Below are positions 14,581 to 21,211 of a DNA stretch of 22,133 bases, one piece after another. The notes beneath the pieces were generated by a model that searched no databases, was not told where the DNA came from, and saw only the letters and a program-made list of their open reading frames with translations. This stretch comes from RGIG3872 sp045660245. GTDB taxonomy: Bacteria; Bacillota; Clostridia; Christensenellales; UBA1242. The stretch lies in NCBI GenBank assembly GCA_045660245.1, contig JAZRDJ010000069.1, positions 1-22,133 of the forward strand, in the 5' to 3' direction. Every line of letters begins with the position of its first letter. Position 1 is the first letter of the stretch. A program made the translations under genes and the position numbers.

Positions 14581-15657
14581 ATGATTACGACAAATTTTTC
14601 AAATATTTTACTCATGAGCACAGCAGGTATCGTCACACTTTCAGTAGTGGGCGGTTTGTTTGTGCTTTTTTTGGTGCTTATGTTTATTTTTGTGCCAGTT
14701 AAACTTTGGTTCAGAGCGCTCGTGTCTGGGGCTCACGTGACCATGATCAAACTCGTCGGTATGAAAATGAGAAAGGTTGATGTGAGGAAGATTGTCCTCA
14801 CTTATATCACTGCAAAAAAGGCGGGGCTCACTGTCACAATTGATGAACTTGAAACTCATTTGATGGCGGGTGGCGACATTGAAAGAGTGGTGAAAGCCTT
14901 GATATCTGCAAAGTCAGCGAGTTTGGATCTTTCGAACCAAACAGCAAAGGCAATTGATCTTGCGGGGCGAGATGTTTATCAGGCGGTTCGAACATCTGTT
15001 GTGCCAAAGATCATTGAAACACCTGCAATTTCTGCAATGGCAAAGGACGGAATTGAACTCCGAGTAAAAGCAAAAGTGACTGTTATGTCAAACATGCACA
15101 TGCAAATCCAAGGTGCGGGCGAAGAAACAATCATTGCGCGTGTTGGTGAGGGTATTGTCACAACTGTTGGTTCGGCTGCCTCTCACAAAATCGTGCTCGA
15201 GAACCCTGATTCAATTTCGTCAACAGTCCTCAACAAAGGGCTTGACTCTGGAACAGCGTTTGAAATTGTGTCAATCGATATTGCGGACATTGATGTCGGC
15301 AGAAACATTGGTGCGGAACTTGACATCGCAAACGCCGAGGCTGAAAAGCGAATTGCTGAAGCCAAGGCAGAAGAGAGAAAGTGTATGGCCATCGCTGCAG
15401 AAAACGAAATGAAAGCAAAGGTTCAAGAGATGCGTGCAGTGGTGATTCAAGCCGAGGCGGAAGTTCCAAAGGCACTCGCAAAAGCGTTGTCATCAGGCAA
15501 AATGTCTGCAATGGACTACTACAACTTGATGAACGTGCAGGCGGACACTTCAATGAGAAATGCAATTTCTGGCAAGAATGCTGATGGGACGTCTGCAACT
15601 GACGACAAAAAAGCCAGTGTTCAGAAAAATCGTATAAGACCAAGGCTCGATATCTAA
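14581..15657 (+). CDS. floA: Flotillin-like protein FloA
   Basis: The product is 358 aa. A single hydrophobic hairpin at about residues 17-43 is followed by an SPFH/band-7 domain (GIELRVKAKVTVMSNMHMQI and EETIIARVGEGIVTTVGSA are characteristic of FloA/YqfA). An Ala/Glu-rich coiled region follows (AEAEKRIAEAKAEERK and onwards, about residues 248-305). FloA scaffolds functional membrane microdomains and influences membrane fluidity, secretion and signalling. Length fits the family (about 330 aa) plus a short variable tail of about 30 residues. ATG 14581 has AAGGA at 14569-14573 (7-nt spacing). nfeD directly upstream is the usual partner, and the next gene encodes a small membrane-anchored protein that might be a further microdomain component (inference). 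Confidence 0.95.
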   Translation: MITTNFSNILLMSTAGIVTLSVVGGLFVLFLVLMFIFVPVKLWFRALVSGAHVTMIKLVGMKMRKVDVRKIVLTYITAKKAGLTVTIDELETHLMAGGDIERVVKALISAKSASLDLSNQTAKAIDLAGRDVYQAVRTSVVPKIIETPAISAMAKDGIELRVKAKVTVMSNMHMQIQGAGEETIIARVGEGIVTTVGSAASHKIVLENPDSISSTVLNKGLDSGTAFEIVSIDIADIDVGRNIGAELDIANAEAEKRIAEAKAEERKCMAIAAENEMKAKVQEMRAVVIQAEAEVPKALAKALSSGKMSAMDYYNLMNVQADTSMRNAISGKNADGTSATDDKKASVQKNRIRPRLDI

Positions 15658-15663
15658 ATTTGG

Positions 15664-15702
15664 CTGGATTTTGCACAAATCCCGGCAGAAAGCATCAAAA
15701 AT
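15664..15702. repeat. 39-bp direct repeat, copy 1
   Basis: This 39-bp unit starts CTGGATTTTGCACAAATCC and ends GCATCAAAAAT. It matches 15850-15888 at 37 of 39 positions and contains the small hairpin GGATTT-TGCAC-AAATCC. It lies directly after the floA stop. Confidence 0.85.
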
Positions 15703-15849
15703 TCTGACACTCATGTACGAGTAGTACAATCGCGCCAGATATTTTTTCGTTTCTTTGGGCTTCGCACAAACTAAAGCCAAATTACCCCGAGAAAGCAAAG
15801 TGCTTGAGTATGTTGCAATGGGAAGAAGTGTAAAGGTATAATTTGTTGT
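15703..15849. other. Segment between the two 39-bp repeats
   Basis: These 147 bases have no convincing gene. A short minus-strand frame runs through the repeats, but it has no ribosome binding site and overlaps floA. Small inverted repeats are visible: ACTC/GAGT at 15709-15722, TTTGG(G)CTT/AAGCCAAA around 15757-15782 and AAGCA/TGCTT near 15794-15806. The whole 15664-15888 block looks like an interspersed intergenic element, but its family is not known to me. Confidence 0.4.
15813..15842 (+). promoter_or_regulatory. Probable promoter of the lysine-rich membrane protein gene
   Basis: TTGCAA (15813-15818) and TATAAT (15837-15842) are spaced by 18 nt. The second 39-bp repeat would then lie in the 5' leader of the transcript (start near 15849), so its GGATTT/AAATCC hairpin would be at the very 5' end of the mRNA. 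Confidence 0.6.
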
Positions 15850-15888
15850 CTGGATTTTGCTCAAATCCCGGCAGGAAGCATCAAAAAT
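15850..15888. repeat. 39-bp direct repeat, copy 2
   Basis: This is the second copy of the unit at 15664-15702, with two substitutions. The internal hairpin GGATTT-TGCTC-AAATCC is kept while its loop differs, which suggests the stem is under selection or the element is young. Confidence 0.85.
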
Positions 15889-15918
15889 AATAACAAATTT
15901 GAAGGAGGAACAATTATC

Positions 15919-16899
15919 GTGAATGCAATTGAGATTGCCATCATTTCTTTGATTGGCGGATTTGCGGTTGTTTCTCTTTTGAGAGCGATTTCTATCAAGT
16001 TGAAAGCAAAGAGCAAAGGTGACGCTGGAAAGAAAAAAGAAAAGCCAGCAAAGGCAAAGAAGGCCAAAAAAGAAAAGGTCAAAAAATCAAAGAAGAGCAA
16101 AAAACAAAAATCTGAAGAAGTCCACAAAGAGGCCACTCTGTCCAATGAGGCAAAGGTTGAGCCTCAAGTGCAAGATGAAAAAGGATTCAAGATCACAAAA
16201 AAAGGTGTGGCAAGAATTCAGCAAAAGGCGCTCGATGGCAGGGATTCAAGAACTCTCGCGAAAGTTGAAAAGGTGTTTCCGAACGGAACAAAGGGTGATG
16301 GAGAGTTTTCAAGTTTTGATGATATGCTCGAAAAAATGAAGAGTGCTGGTGATCCAGATGAGATGGATCGTGACACGTTCAGAAAAATGTTTATGTCTGG
16401 AATTGAGAGTGATTTTGACGGATCAGGAAACACTTTTGATGAAGCACCAATGAGTGGAAATTTTGTGTCGCTTGAGAACAGGCCGATTGGCGTCAGCAAG
16501 CGCAGGCTTGATCATTTCACCATTGAGGGAACTCACTTGAGAGAGCCTGTGAGCAAGTTTGATGATTTGCCAAACAGAAAGCCGGTCTTGAACACTGAAG
16601 TGAAGTTCACGGAGCGCATCACTGGAAGGTATGCAAACATCACGATGGGTGACATTTCAAACAGGCTTGCGCCATCTGAAGAGCAGATCAAAAAGGAAGA
16701 AGAAATCAAGATTCAGGAGCAAGAGTCTGACGAAGATATTTTTGCAAAGATCATGGAAAGGCGAAGGAGAGAACTCGGGCTTGAGCCAAAAGGCGAGGCG
16801 GGTGCGGAGAGCAAAGAAATCGTGATCACGCCTGAAACGCTCATGATTGCTGATGCCATCATGAACCCAAGGCACAAAAGAAAAATAAACAATGAATAA
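15919..16899 (+). CDS. Membrane-anchored, lysine-rich protein of unknown function
   Basis: I do not recognise this 326-aa protein. Residues 1-27 are one hydrophobic N-terminal segment (MNAIEIAIISLIGGFAVVSL). Residues 28-68 are an almost pure Lys/Ala/Glu stretch, then a charged, probably disordered region (about 70-230) with acidic blocks such as FDDMLEKMKSAGDPDEMDRD. Near the C-terminus (about 248-290) is a coiled-coil-like segment rich in Glu and Lys, including EEQIKKEEEIKIQEQESDED. The topology suggests one membrane anchor with a long cytoplasmic tail. GTG 15919 has AAGGAGG at 15902-15908 (10-nt spacing). It follows floA and ends at a strong terminator. A link with the flotillin system is inferred from position only. 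Confidence 0.75.
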   Translation: MNAIEIAIISLIGGFAVVSLLRAISIKLKAKSKGDAGKKKEKPAKAKKAKKEKVKKSKKSKKQKSEEVHKEATLSNEAKVEPQVQDEKGFKITKKGVARIQQKALDGRDSRTLAKVEKVFPNGTKGDGEFSSFDDMLEKMKSAGDPDEMDRDTFRKMFMSGIESDFDGSGNTFDEAPMSGNFVSLENRPIGVSKRRLDHFTIEGTHLREPVSKFDDLPNRKPVLNTEVKFTERITGRYANITMGDISNRLAPSEEQIKKEEEIKIQEQESDEDIFAKIMERRRRELGLEPKGEAGAESKEIVITPETLMIADAIMNPRHKRKINNE

Positions 16900-16900
16900 A

Positions 16901-16935
16901 AACGGAACAATGGAATGGTTGTTCCGTTTTTTTTT
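16901..16935 (+). terminator. Rho-independent terminator
   Basis: AACGGAACAA (16901-16910), loop TGGAATGG, and TTGTTCCGTT (16919-16928) form a 10-bp stem ending in a run of nine T (16927-16935). It lies directly after the stop of the lysine-rich protein gene. Confidence 0.95.
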
Positions 16936-16947
16936 GTGGGCATTTTC

Positions 16948-17019
16948 ACAAATTTGTTATGCGCGCAAACAAAATTTGATGTTTTTTTGAAATATATATT
17001 TTTTGAACAAATTTGTTAT
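16948..17019. repeat. Repeated ACAAATTTGTTAT motif upstream of era
   Basis: ACAAATTTGTTAT occurs at 16948-16960 and exactly again at 17007-17019. Each contains the palindrome ACAAATTTGT. A reverse-oriented partial match (ATAACAAATTTG) occurs near 15890-15901, just before the lysine-rich protein gene. This could be an operator motif, but it is AT-rich and short. Confidence 0.35.
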
Positions 17020-17047
17020 CTGCATGGTGGAATTTTGGTATCTTTTC

Positions 17048-17077
17048 TTGCTCTTGTTGTGTGTGATTTGATATAAT
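17048..17077 (+). promoter_or_regulatory. Probable era promoter
   Basis: TTGCTC (17048-17053) and TATAAT (17072-17077) are spaced by 18 nt. Transcription would start near 17084, leaving about 29 nt before ATG 17113. Confidence 0.6.
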
Positions 17078-17112
17078 TGGTATGTAAAGGGAAAACAAAG
17101 AAGGAGAAGGTT

Positions 17113-17994
17113 ATGGAAAAATTCATTTCTGGGTTTGTGGCTGTTGTTGGGCGTCCGAATGTCGGGAAAAGCACGCTCATCAACGCACTTGTGGGTGAAA
17201 AGGTTTCGATCGTGAGTCCAAAGCCTCAGACAACAAGAAACAAGATTTTGGGCATTTTGAATGAAGAGAATGCGCAAGTTGTTTTTGTGGACACGCCTGG
17301 AATTCAAAATACTTCAAATGCCTTGGGGCAAGCAATGAGAAAGCAAAGTGCGATCGCAAATGGTGAGGCAGAAGTGGTGCTTGTGGTCTTGGATGCTGGG
17401 AAAGTTGGTGATCAAGATTTCAAGATCATTGAGAGATACAAAAATTCGGGCATGAAAATCATTGTTGTGATCAACAAGACAGACAAGGTGAAGCCTGACA
17501 AGGTGTTTCCGATTTTGGAAAAACTCAACAATCTCACCTTTGTTGACAAGTTCATAAGTTTGTCGGCACTCACAAAAAAGAATGTTGATTTCTTGAAAGA
17601 AACAATTTTTTCGCTTTTGCCAGAGGGTGAACCAATGTTTGACAGAGAAATTTATACGGACAAATCCATGAGGTTCATGGTTTCGGAAATCGTGAGAGAA
17701 AAAGCGCTACTTTTCTTGCAAGAAGAAATCCCTCATGGGATTGCTGTGTCTGTTGACGAATTTGAAGAAAAGAAGACACTTGTCAAGATTTCTGCGACCA
17801 TCATTGTTGCGTCAGCAAACCACAAGTCAATCGTGATTGGTGCAAACGGGGCAAAGATCAAAGAGATCGGAATGTCTGCAAGGCGTGACATTGAAAAACT
17901 CACTGACAAAAAAGTGCTTTTGGAACTTTTTGTGCGAGTGCAAAAGAACTGGGTGGAGTCAGCGGGATTTGTTGGTGACATTTTGAACGATTAA
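17113..17994 (+). CDS. era: GTPase Era
   Basis: The 293-aa Era GTPase binds the 3' end of 16S rRNA and acts in 30S assembly. GTPase motifs: G1 GRPNVGKS (13-20), G2 region PQTTRNK (38-44), G3 DTPG (60-63), G4 NKTD (121-124) and G5 SAL (151-153). The C-terminal KH domain carries the GxxG loop in VIGANGAKIKEIG. Length is typical. ATG 17113 follows AAGGAG (17101-17106) and matches the usual Era N-terminus (KFISGFVAVVGRPNVGKS). An in-frame start at 17077 would overlap the promoter. recO follows after three intervening genes, as part of the widely conserved era-recO neighbourhood. Confidence 0.98.
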   Translation: MEKFISGFVAVVGRPNVGKSTLINALVGEKVSIVSPKPQTTRNKILGILNEENAQVVFVDTPGIQNTSNALGQAMRKQSAIANGEAEVVLVVLDAGKVGDQDFKIIERYKNSGMKIIVVINKTDKVKPDKVFPILEKLNNLTFVDKFISLSALTKKNVDFLKETIFSLLPEGEPMFDREIYTDKSMRFMVSEIVREKALLFLQEEIPHGIAVSVDEFEEKKTLVKISATIIVASANHKSIVIGANGAKIKEIGMSARRDIEKLTDKKVLLELFVRVQKNWVESAGFVGDILND

Positions 17995-18031
17995 TTATGT
18001 CAACCAGTGCATAAACCGCATGCAAAGTGAC

Positions 18032-18037
18032 TATAAT
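18032..18037 (+). promoter_or_regulatory. Possible -10 box of the 50-aa gene
   Basis: A TATAAT lies 23 nt before the start of the 50-aa gene. No good -35 is seen at the right distance, so the gene may instead be read through from era, which ends 65 nt upstream without a terminator. Confidence 0.3.
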
Positions 18038-18059
18038 AGATATATAAGGAGACAAGTGT

Positions 18060-18212
18060 ATGGCAAGTTATGAACAATTGAGTAAGATTTATCAAATTTC
18101 TGAAGAACTTTTCAAAAGAACTGGAAAGATTGCTTATCGAGGAGCAATGGAAGGTGCTTTGCAACTTGCTGTTGAACAAGAACTCACAAGGCAAGGTTCT
18201 CTCGAAAAGTAA
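18060..18212 (+). CDS. 50-aa small protein of unknown function
   Basis: This is a short open frame of 50 codons plus TAA. It begins MASYEQLSKIYQISEELFKR and ends ELTRQGSLEK. It is predicted amphipathic and helical, soluble, with no Cys or membrane segment. Support: AAGGAG at 18047-18052 at 7-nt spacing before ATG 18060, a TATAAT upstream, and a strong terminator 36 nt after the stop. The codon pattern looks like real coding sequence. It lies between era and the phosphatase-like gene. The function is unknown, and I do not recognise a family. Confidence 0.7.
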   Translation: MASYEQLSKIYQISEELFKRTGKIAYRGAMEGALQLAVEQELTRQGSLEK

Positions 18213-18247
18213 TTTACTTTTGAAATTAATACATCATCAAATAAAAA

Positions 18248-18282
18248 GGCGTTTATCTTTTGAAGATAAATGTCTTTTTTTT
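18248..18282 (+). terminator. Rho-independent terminator after the 50-aa gene
   Basis: GGCGTTTATCTT (18248-18259), loop TTG, and AAGATAAATGTC (18263-18274) form a 12-bp stem (two G-T pairs), followed by eight T. Confidence 0.93.
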
Positions 18283-18331
18283 CTTTCAAATTGATACAAA
18301 AATTAAAATATATGATATATTGAATACAAGT

Positions 18332-18371
18332 CAGCGTGGAAATGAATGATGACAATATGATTTCCGCGTTG
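18332..18371 (+). promoter_or_regulatory. Large hairpin in the leader of the phosphatase-like gene
   Basis: CAGCGTGGAAAT (18332-18343) pairs with ATTTCCGCGTTG (18360-18371) over 12 bp (two G-T pairs) across a 16-nt loop. It is followed by TTGAA-GT-TTCAA (18369-18380), which overlaps its 3' arm, and by a T8 run at 18401-18408 flanked by TTTGTG/CACAAA. This could be a regulatory leader with competing structures. A weak promoter (TTGATA 18291-18296, -10 around 18314-18321) may lie upstream. Confidence 0.4.
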
Positions 18372-18439
18372 AAGTTTCAACAAAATAATGCACATTTGTG
18401 TTTTTTTTCACAAAATCAAAATGGAGATCATGACGCGCA

Positions 18440-18955
18440 ATGAAAATAATTTATGTTCATCATGCATTGAGGCAAAAGGGAAATCCGCCAAGCCAAGACG
18501 ATAAGTTGGAGCCACTCGGGATAAAAGATGCTGAAACCACAGCAAAATTATTGAAAATTATGTCTGAGCAATCGAAATCGACTTTCAAGGCGATTTATAC
18601 TTCGCCATACTATAGGTGTGCAAAAACTGCTGAAATTATCAACAAGTACGTAAATCTACCAATTTTTGAAGATCCTCGTCTGAACGAATTCAACAATGTT
18701 TTTGAGGTGCTTGAAGGTGGAAAAATGAGCCAGTCAGAAACTTGGACAGAGTGTCAAAACAGAATCAGAGAGGCAATAAGGGACATTGTCTTCAAATATG
18801 ACGACAATGACACGGTTATTTGTGTGACAAGTGGAGTCAATATCACAGCGTTCATTGGGCTTGCTTTCAAAATTCCTTCTGGTGAGAATTTGCCGTTCCC
18901 TTGGGTGCCAAGTTGTTCGCCAATTGGGTTTGAAATTGACAAAAGTTGTTTTTAA
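18440..18955 (+). CDS. Histidine-phosphatase-fold protein with altered catalytic motif
   Basis: This 171-aa protein has the histidine phosphatase (phosphoglycerate-mutase-like) layout. A first strand ends YVHHALRQ in place of the canonical VRHGE/Q, followed by YTSPYYRCAKTAEII (canonical SSPL.R..QTAE, R59 kept) and PRLNEF (E83 kept). The distal motif is VICVTSGVNITAF, where the canonical form is V(S/T)HG. The nucleophile His (H8) is present, but the Arg before it is His (H7), the following Gly is Ala, and the second catalytic His is Ser (S131). It may be a weakly active enzyme or a pseudoenzyme. Start ATG 18440 has a modest GGAG at 18423-18426 (13 nt). It is followed 15 nt later by a NUDIX gene, suggesting an operon for nucleotide or phosphosugar metabolism. 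Confidence 0.8.
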   Translation: MKIIYVHHALRQKGNPPSQDDKLEPLGIKDAETTAKLLKIMSEQSKSTFKAIYTSPYYRCAKTAEIINKYVNLPIFEDPRLNEFNNVFEVLEGGKMSQSETWTECQNRIREAIRDIVFKYDDNDTVICVTSGVNITAFIGLAFKIPSGENLPFPWVPSCSPIGFEIDKSCF

Positions 18956-18970
18956 AGAGGAGAGTCAAGC

Positions 18971-19456
18971 ATGAGTGATTATTTCTATCAGAAATCAAAA
19001 ATGTATTATGAAAAATACAAAGCAGGTAAACTCACAAAAAAGGTGGGAAGTATTGTGAGGGACGGAAACAAATATCTCACCATTTTGATACCTGGCAAAA
19101 GGCCGATGTTTGCGGGTGGAAGCGTTGACGATGGTGAAACCACGAGAGAGGCTGTTGTTCGTGAAGTGTTTGAAGAAACTGGAGCAAAAGTCACGAAACT
19201 CAAGTTTGTCGCCAGAGATTATTATTCTGTGGACTGGGAGTTTGAGGGGATTGTTTTCCCAAACAAAAGAGTTGAGTATACTTATCTTTGTGAAGTTGAA
19301 AAGGGAGATTTTGGAGCAAAGGGTCTTGATGGAGAGTTTGACAAAGACACAACTCTTAGATGGTGCACGATTGAGGAACTCGAGAACTTGGGAATGTGGG
19401 GACCAACGCTTGAACTCGTGAAAAAGGTTGAAAGAGAAATTCCTGTTGGACTTTGA
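18971..19456 (+). CDS. NUDIX hydrolase
   Basis: The 161-aa protein has an intact NUDIX box. G50-x5-E56-x7-R64-E65-V-F-E68-E69-T-G71-A matches GX5EX7REUXEEXGU, the Mg2+-binding helix that cleaves nucleoside diphosphates linked to another group. The substrate cannot be read from the sequence. An N-terminal stretch of about 22 charged residues precedes the fold. ATG 18971 has GAGGAG at 18957-18962 (8-nt spacing) and starts 15 nt after the phosphatase-like gene, so the two are co-transcribed. A terminator follows about 76 nt after the stop. After the stop, 19457-19532 holds no recognisable gene. Confidence 0.92.
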   Translation: MSDYFYQKSKMYYEKYKAGKLTKKVGSIVRDGNKYLTILIPGKRPMFAGGSVDDGETTREAVVREVFEETGAKVTKLKFVARDYYSVDWEFEGIVFPNKRVEYTYLCEVEKGDFGAKGLDGEFDKDTTLRWCTIEELENLGMWGPTLELVKKVEREIPVGL

Positions 19457-19532
19457 AAAAAGATTGAGCGCAAGCAGTGAAAATCGAGGGGCAAAGAAAA
19501 TTTTTGCATTTGATGAATTTTTAATTTGGTTC

Positions 19533-19563
19533 AAGGCTTGGTTTGTTTGCCAAGTCTTTTTTT
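19533..19563 (+). terminator. Rho-independent terminator overlapping the recO promoter
   Basis: AAGGCTTGG (19533-19541), loop TTTGTTTG, and CCAAGTCTT (19550-19558) form a 9-bp stem (one G-T pair), running into a T-tract to 19563. The -35 box of the recO promoter (19547-19552) lies in its loop and 3' arm. Confidence 0.88.
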
Positions 19564-19575
19564 ATTGGTTATAAT
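19547..19575 (+). promoter_or_regulatory. recO promoter
   Basis: TTGCCA (19547-19552) and TATAAT (19570-19575) are spaced by 17 nt, with a start site near 19582. It is embedded in the preceding terminator, a compact back-to-back arrangement. Confidence 0.78.
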
Positions 19576-19599
19576 ATAAAGAAACCATAGGGGTGAAAA

Positions 19600-20340
19600 A
19601 TGGAAATCAAGACCAAGGCAATTGTGATTGGAGCCCAGGACAAAGGGGAAAGTGACAAAAAAGTCAAATTCTTTTCTGTGGATCAGGGCATTTTTGAGGC
19701 GACCGTGAGGGGTGTCAAAAAGCAAGGAGCGAAACTGACTTCTTGCACTTTTTCGTTTGCTTTTGTCGAAATTGTGCTCGCGGAGAAGAAAGGGTTTTTC
19801 ACGGTGACAAGTTCGGAGATGATTGAGCCATTTTTCGATCTTTCGCTCAATCTCGAGAAGTATGGGCTTGCGTCGCTTGCACTCGAGATCGTGTCAGAGA
19901 TTGCAAGGTCGGATCAGAACAATGCTGTGGTTTTTGTTGAACTTTTGAAACTTTTTTATCTTCTTTGCAATGAAGATGATGATTGTTTGCGTCTTGTTTG
20001 GTGCAAGTGGGCGTGGGATATGCTCTCGGTTGCTGGGTTTTTGCTCAATTTGTCGAAATGTTCGGTTTGTGGCAAGAGTGCTTGCGGGGCTGAGAAGTTG
20101 TTTGTTGATATGGAAAGTGGCAGTGTGACTTGTGATGTGCACAGGCCAGAAAAGGGTATTGTGTCGGACATAAGTTCAGGCGTTTTCGCGGTTCTTTCGG
20201 GGTTTGACAGGGTTGAACTTGAAGACATGAAAGGCAGGCGCATCAAAAATGAAAATGTGACAAGTGACGAGGTCTTTGAGTTTTTGAAAAATCTGTTTCA
20301 GGGTATTCTCGGAAAGAAGTTCAAGTCTATACTTTTTTAA
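19600..20340 (+). CDS. recO: DNA repair protein RecO
   Basis: The 246-aa RecO helps load RecA onto SSB-coated single-stranded DNA in the RecFOR pathway. An N-terminal OB-fold (KTKAIVIGAQDKGESDKKVKFF...GIFEATVRGVKK) matches the family. A helical C-terminal half has a zinc-finger-like motif CSVCGKSACG...VTCDVH, as in many RecO proteins. Length is normal. ATG 19600 is preceded by AGGGGTGA (about 5-nt spacing). Its position close to era and upstream of ppdK follows the Firmicutes order, although glyS and the ppdK-regulator gene often found between are missing here. Confidence 0.95.
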   Translation: MEIKTKAIVIGAQDKGESDKKVKFFSVDQGIFEATVRGVKKQGAKLTSCTFSFAFVEIVLAEKKGFFTVTSSEMIEPFFDLSLNLEKYGLASLALEIVSEIARSDQNNAVVFVELLKLFYLLCNEDDDCLRLVWCKWAWDMLSVAGFLLNLSKCSVCGKSACGAEKLFVDMESGSVTCDVHRPEKGIVSDISSGVFAVLSGFDRVELEDMKGRRIKNENVTSDEVFEFLKNLFQGILGKKFKSILF

Positions 20341-20375
20341 CTCCAAAAAAAATTACTCGATTTGAAGGTTTTGTA

Positions 20376-20404
20376 TTTACTTTGGTTTTATTGTATTGTA
20401 TAAT
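20376..20404 (+). promoter_or_regulatory. Promoter of the acidic protein gene
   Basis: TTTACT (20376-20381) and TATAAT (20399-20404) are spaced by 17 nt, 22 nt before the ATG. The -10 is perfect while the -35 is moderate. Confidence 0.6.
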
Positions 20405-20426
20405 GATGACAAGGAGATGAATTTTT

Positions 20427-20957
20427 ATGAAAGAATATTTTGATGATTTGTACAAAAGCGTGAGAGATTCCATTGTTGATAATTCAGTAGATCCTGATCT
20501 TGGCATGGACAGAAATGACTTTTTAATGGACGATGATGAGGCTTATTATAATGCTACAGTTAGAAATTTTATTGCTTCAGAAACTTTTTCTATATTGAGA
20601 GAAGTTGCTGATATTGAGTGCAAGTTTGGTCGCAAAGCAAGCAATGTTGTGACCCTTGCTGAAGGTATCCCTGTGCTTGATGATGTTCAAGTTCCAGAAA
20701 AACCAGAAGGTGCCCTTGATGTTGATGTCCTCATTGATGTTGCTCTTGATATTTGTTCAAAAGATGTTCAAGAAAGCAAAGAATTAAAGAATGAAATTAC
20801 TTTCGTTAAAGATGAACTTGAAGAGGCAGGGCTTCTTTATAATTTGAACGGATACAATCAAGTGGGGCTTGATATGCTTGAAAAACTTAGAGATTCCATT
20901 ATTATGTTCTATAACGAACAAATGACTCAAAAAAATATTGATATTCTCGAAAAGTAA
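20427..20957 (+). CDS. Acidic protein of unknown function
   Basis: I do not recognise this 176-aa, strongly acidic soluble protein. It has no Cys cluster, membrane segment or signal peptide (two Cys only). The N-terminal third is rich in Asp (DPDLGMDRNDFLMDDDEAYY). The C-terminal half is predicted helical (KELKNEITFVKDELEEAGLL, then MLEKLRDSIIMFYNEQMTQK). ATG 20427 has AAGGAG at 20411-20416 (10-nt spacing). It forms a single-gene unit with its own promoter and terminator between recO and ppdK. Confidence 0.72.
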   Translation: MKEYFDDLYKSVRDSIVDNSVDPDLGMDRNDFLMDDDEAYYNATVRNFIASETFSILREVADIECKFGRKASNVVTLAEGIPVLDDVQVPEKPEGALDVDVLIDVALDICSKDVQESKELKNEITFVKDELEEAGLLYNLNGYNQVGLDMLEKLRDSIIMFYNEQMTQKNIDILEK

Positions 20958-20991
20958 TTCCATTAATTATATCTATCATTTATGAAAGTAA

Positions 20992-21021
20992 GGCAGTGGG
21001 CAGTTGTCCGCTGTCTTTTTT
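20992..21021 (+). terminator. Rho-independent terminator
   Basis: GGCAGTGGGC (20992-21001), loop AGTT, and GTCCGCTGTC (21006-21015) form a 10-bp stem (three G-T pairs), followed by six T. It is 34 nt after the acidic protein gene. Confidence 0.92.
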
Positions 21022-21112
21022 ATTTGATTGGTTTTCTCGTTTTATTGTTTTCTTTATTTATACTTTTTCTGGGTGCTTTGAGAAAAATCGTGGGTTTGTT
21101 TTCAAAAAATAG

Positions 21113-21141
21113 TTGATAAACCTGCGCATGTGTGATATAAT
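21113..21141 (+). promoter_or_regulatory. ppdK promoter (extended -10)
   Basis: TTGATA (21113-21118) and TATAAT (21136-21141) are spaced by 17 nt, with TGA immediately before the -10 (TGnTATAAT). This is a strong promoter giving a leader of about 64 nt. The 90 nt upstream (21022-21112) is T-rich and holds nothing recognisable. Confidence 0.88.
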
Positions 21142-21211
21142 GCAAAAGGTTCAACACAAAAATCATGTGGTGAATCAAACAATACTAGACAAAAAATTAG
21201 GAGAAATTTTA

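Noticed and set aside
15550..15864. Minus-strand frame of 104 codons through the 39-bp repeat element and the floA end
   Set aside because: It has no ribosome binding site or promoter on that strand, overlaps the floA coding sequence, and its apparent repeats come only from the DNA direct repeats.
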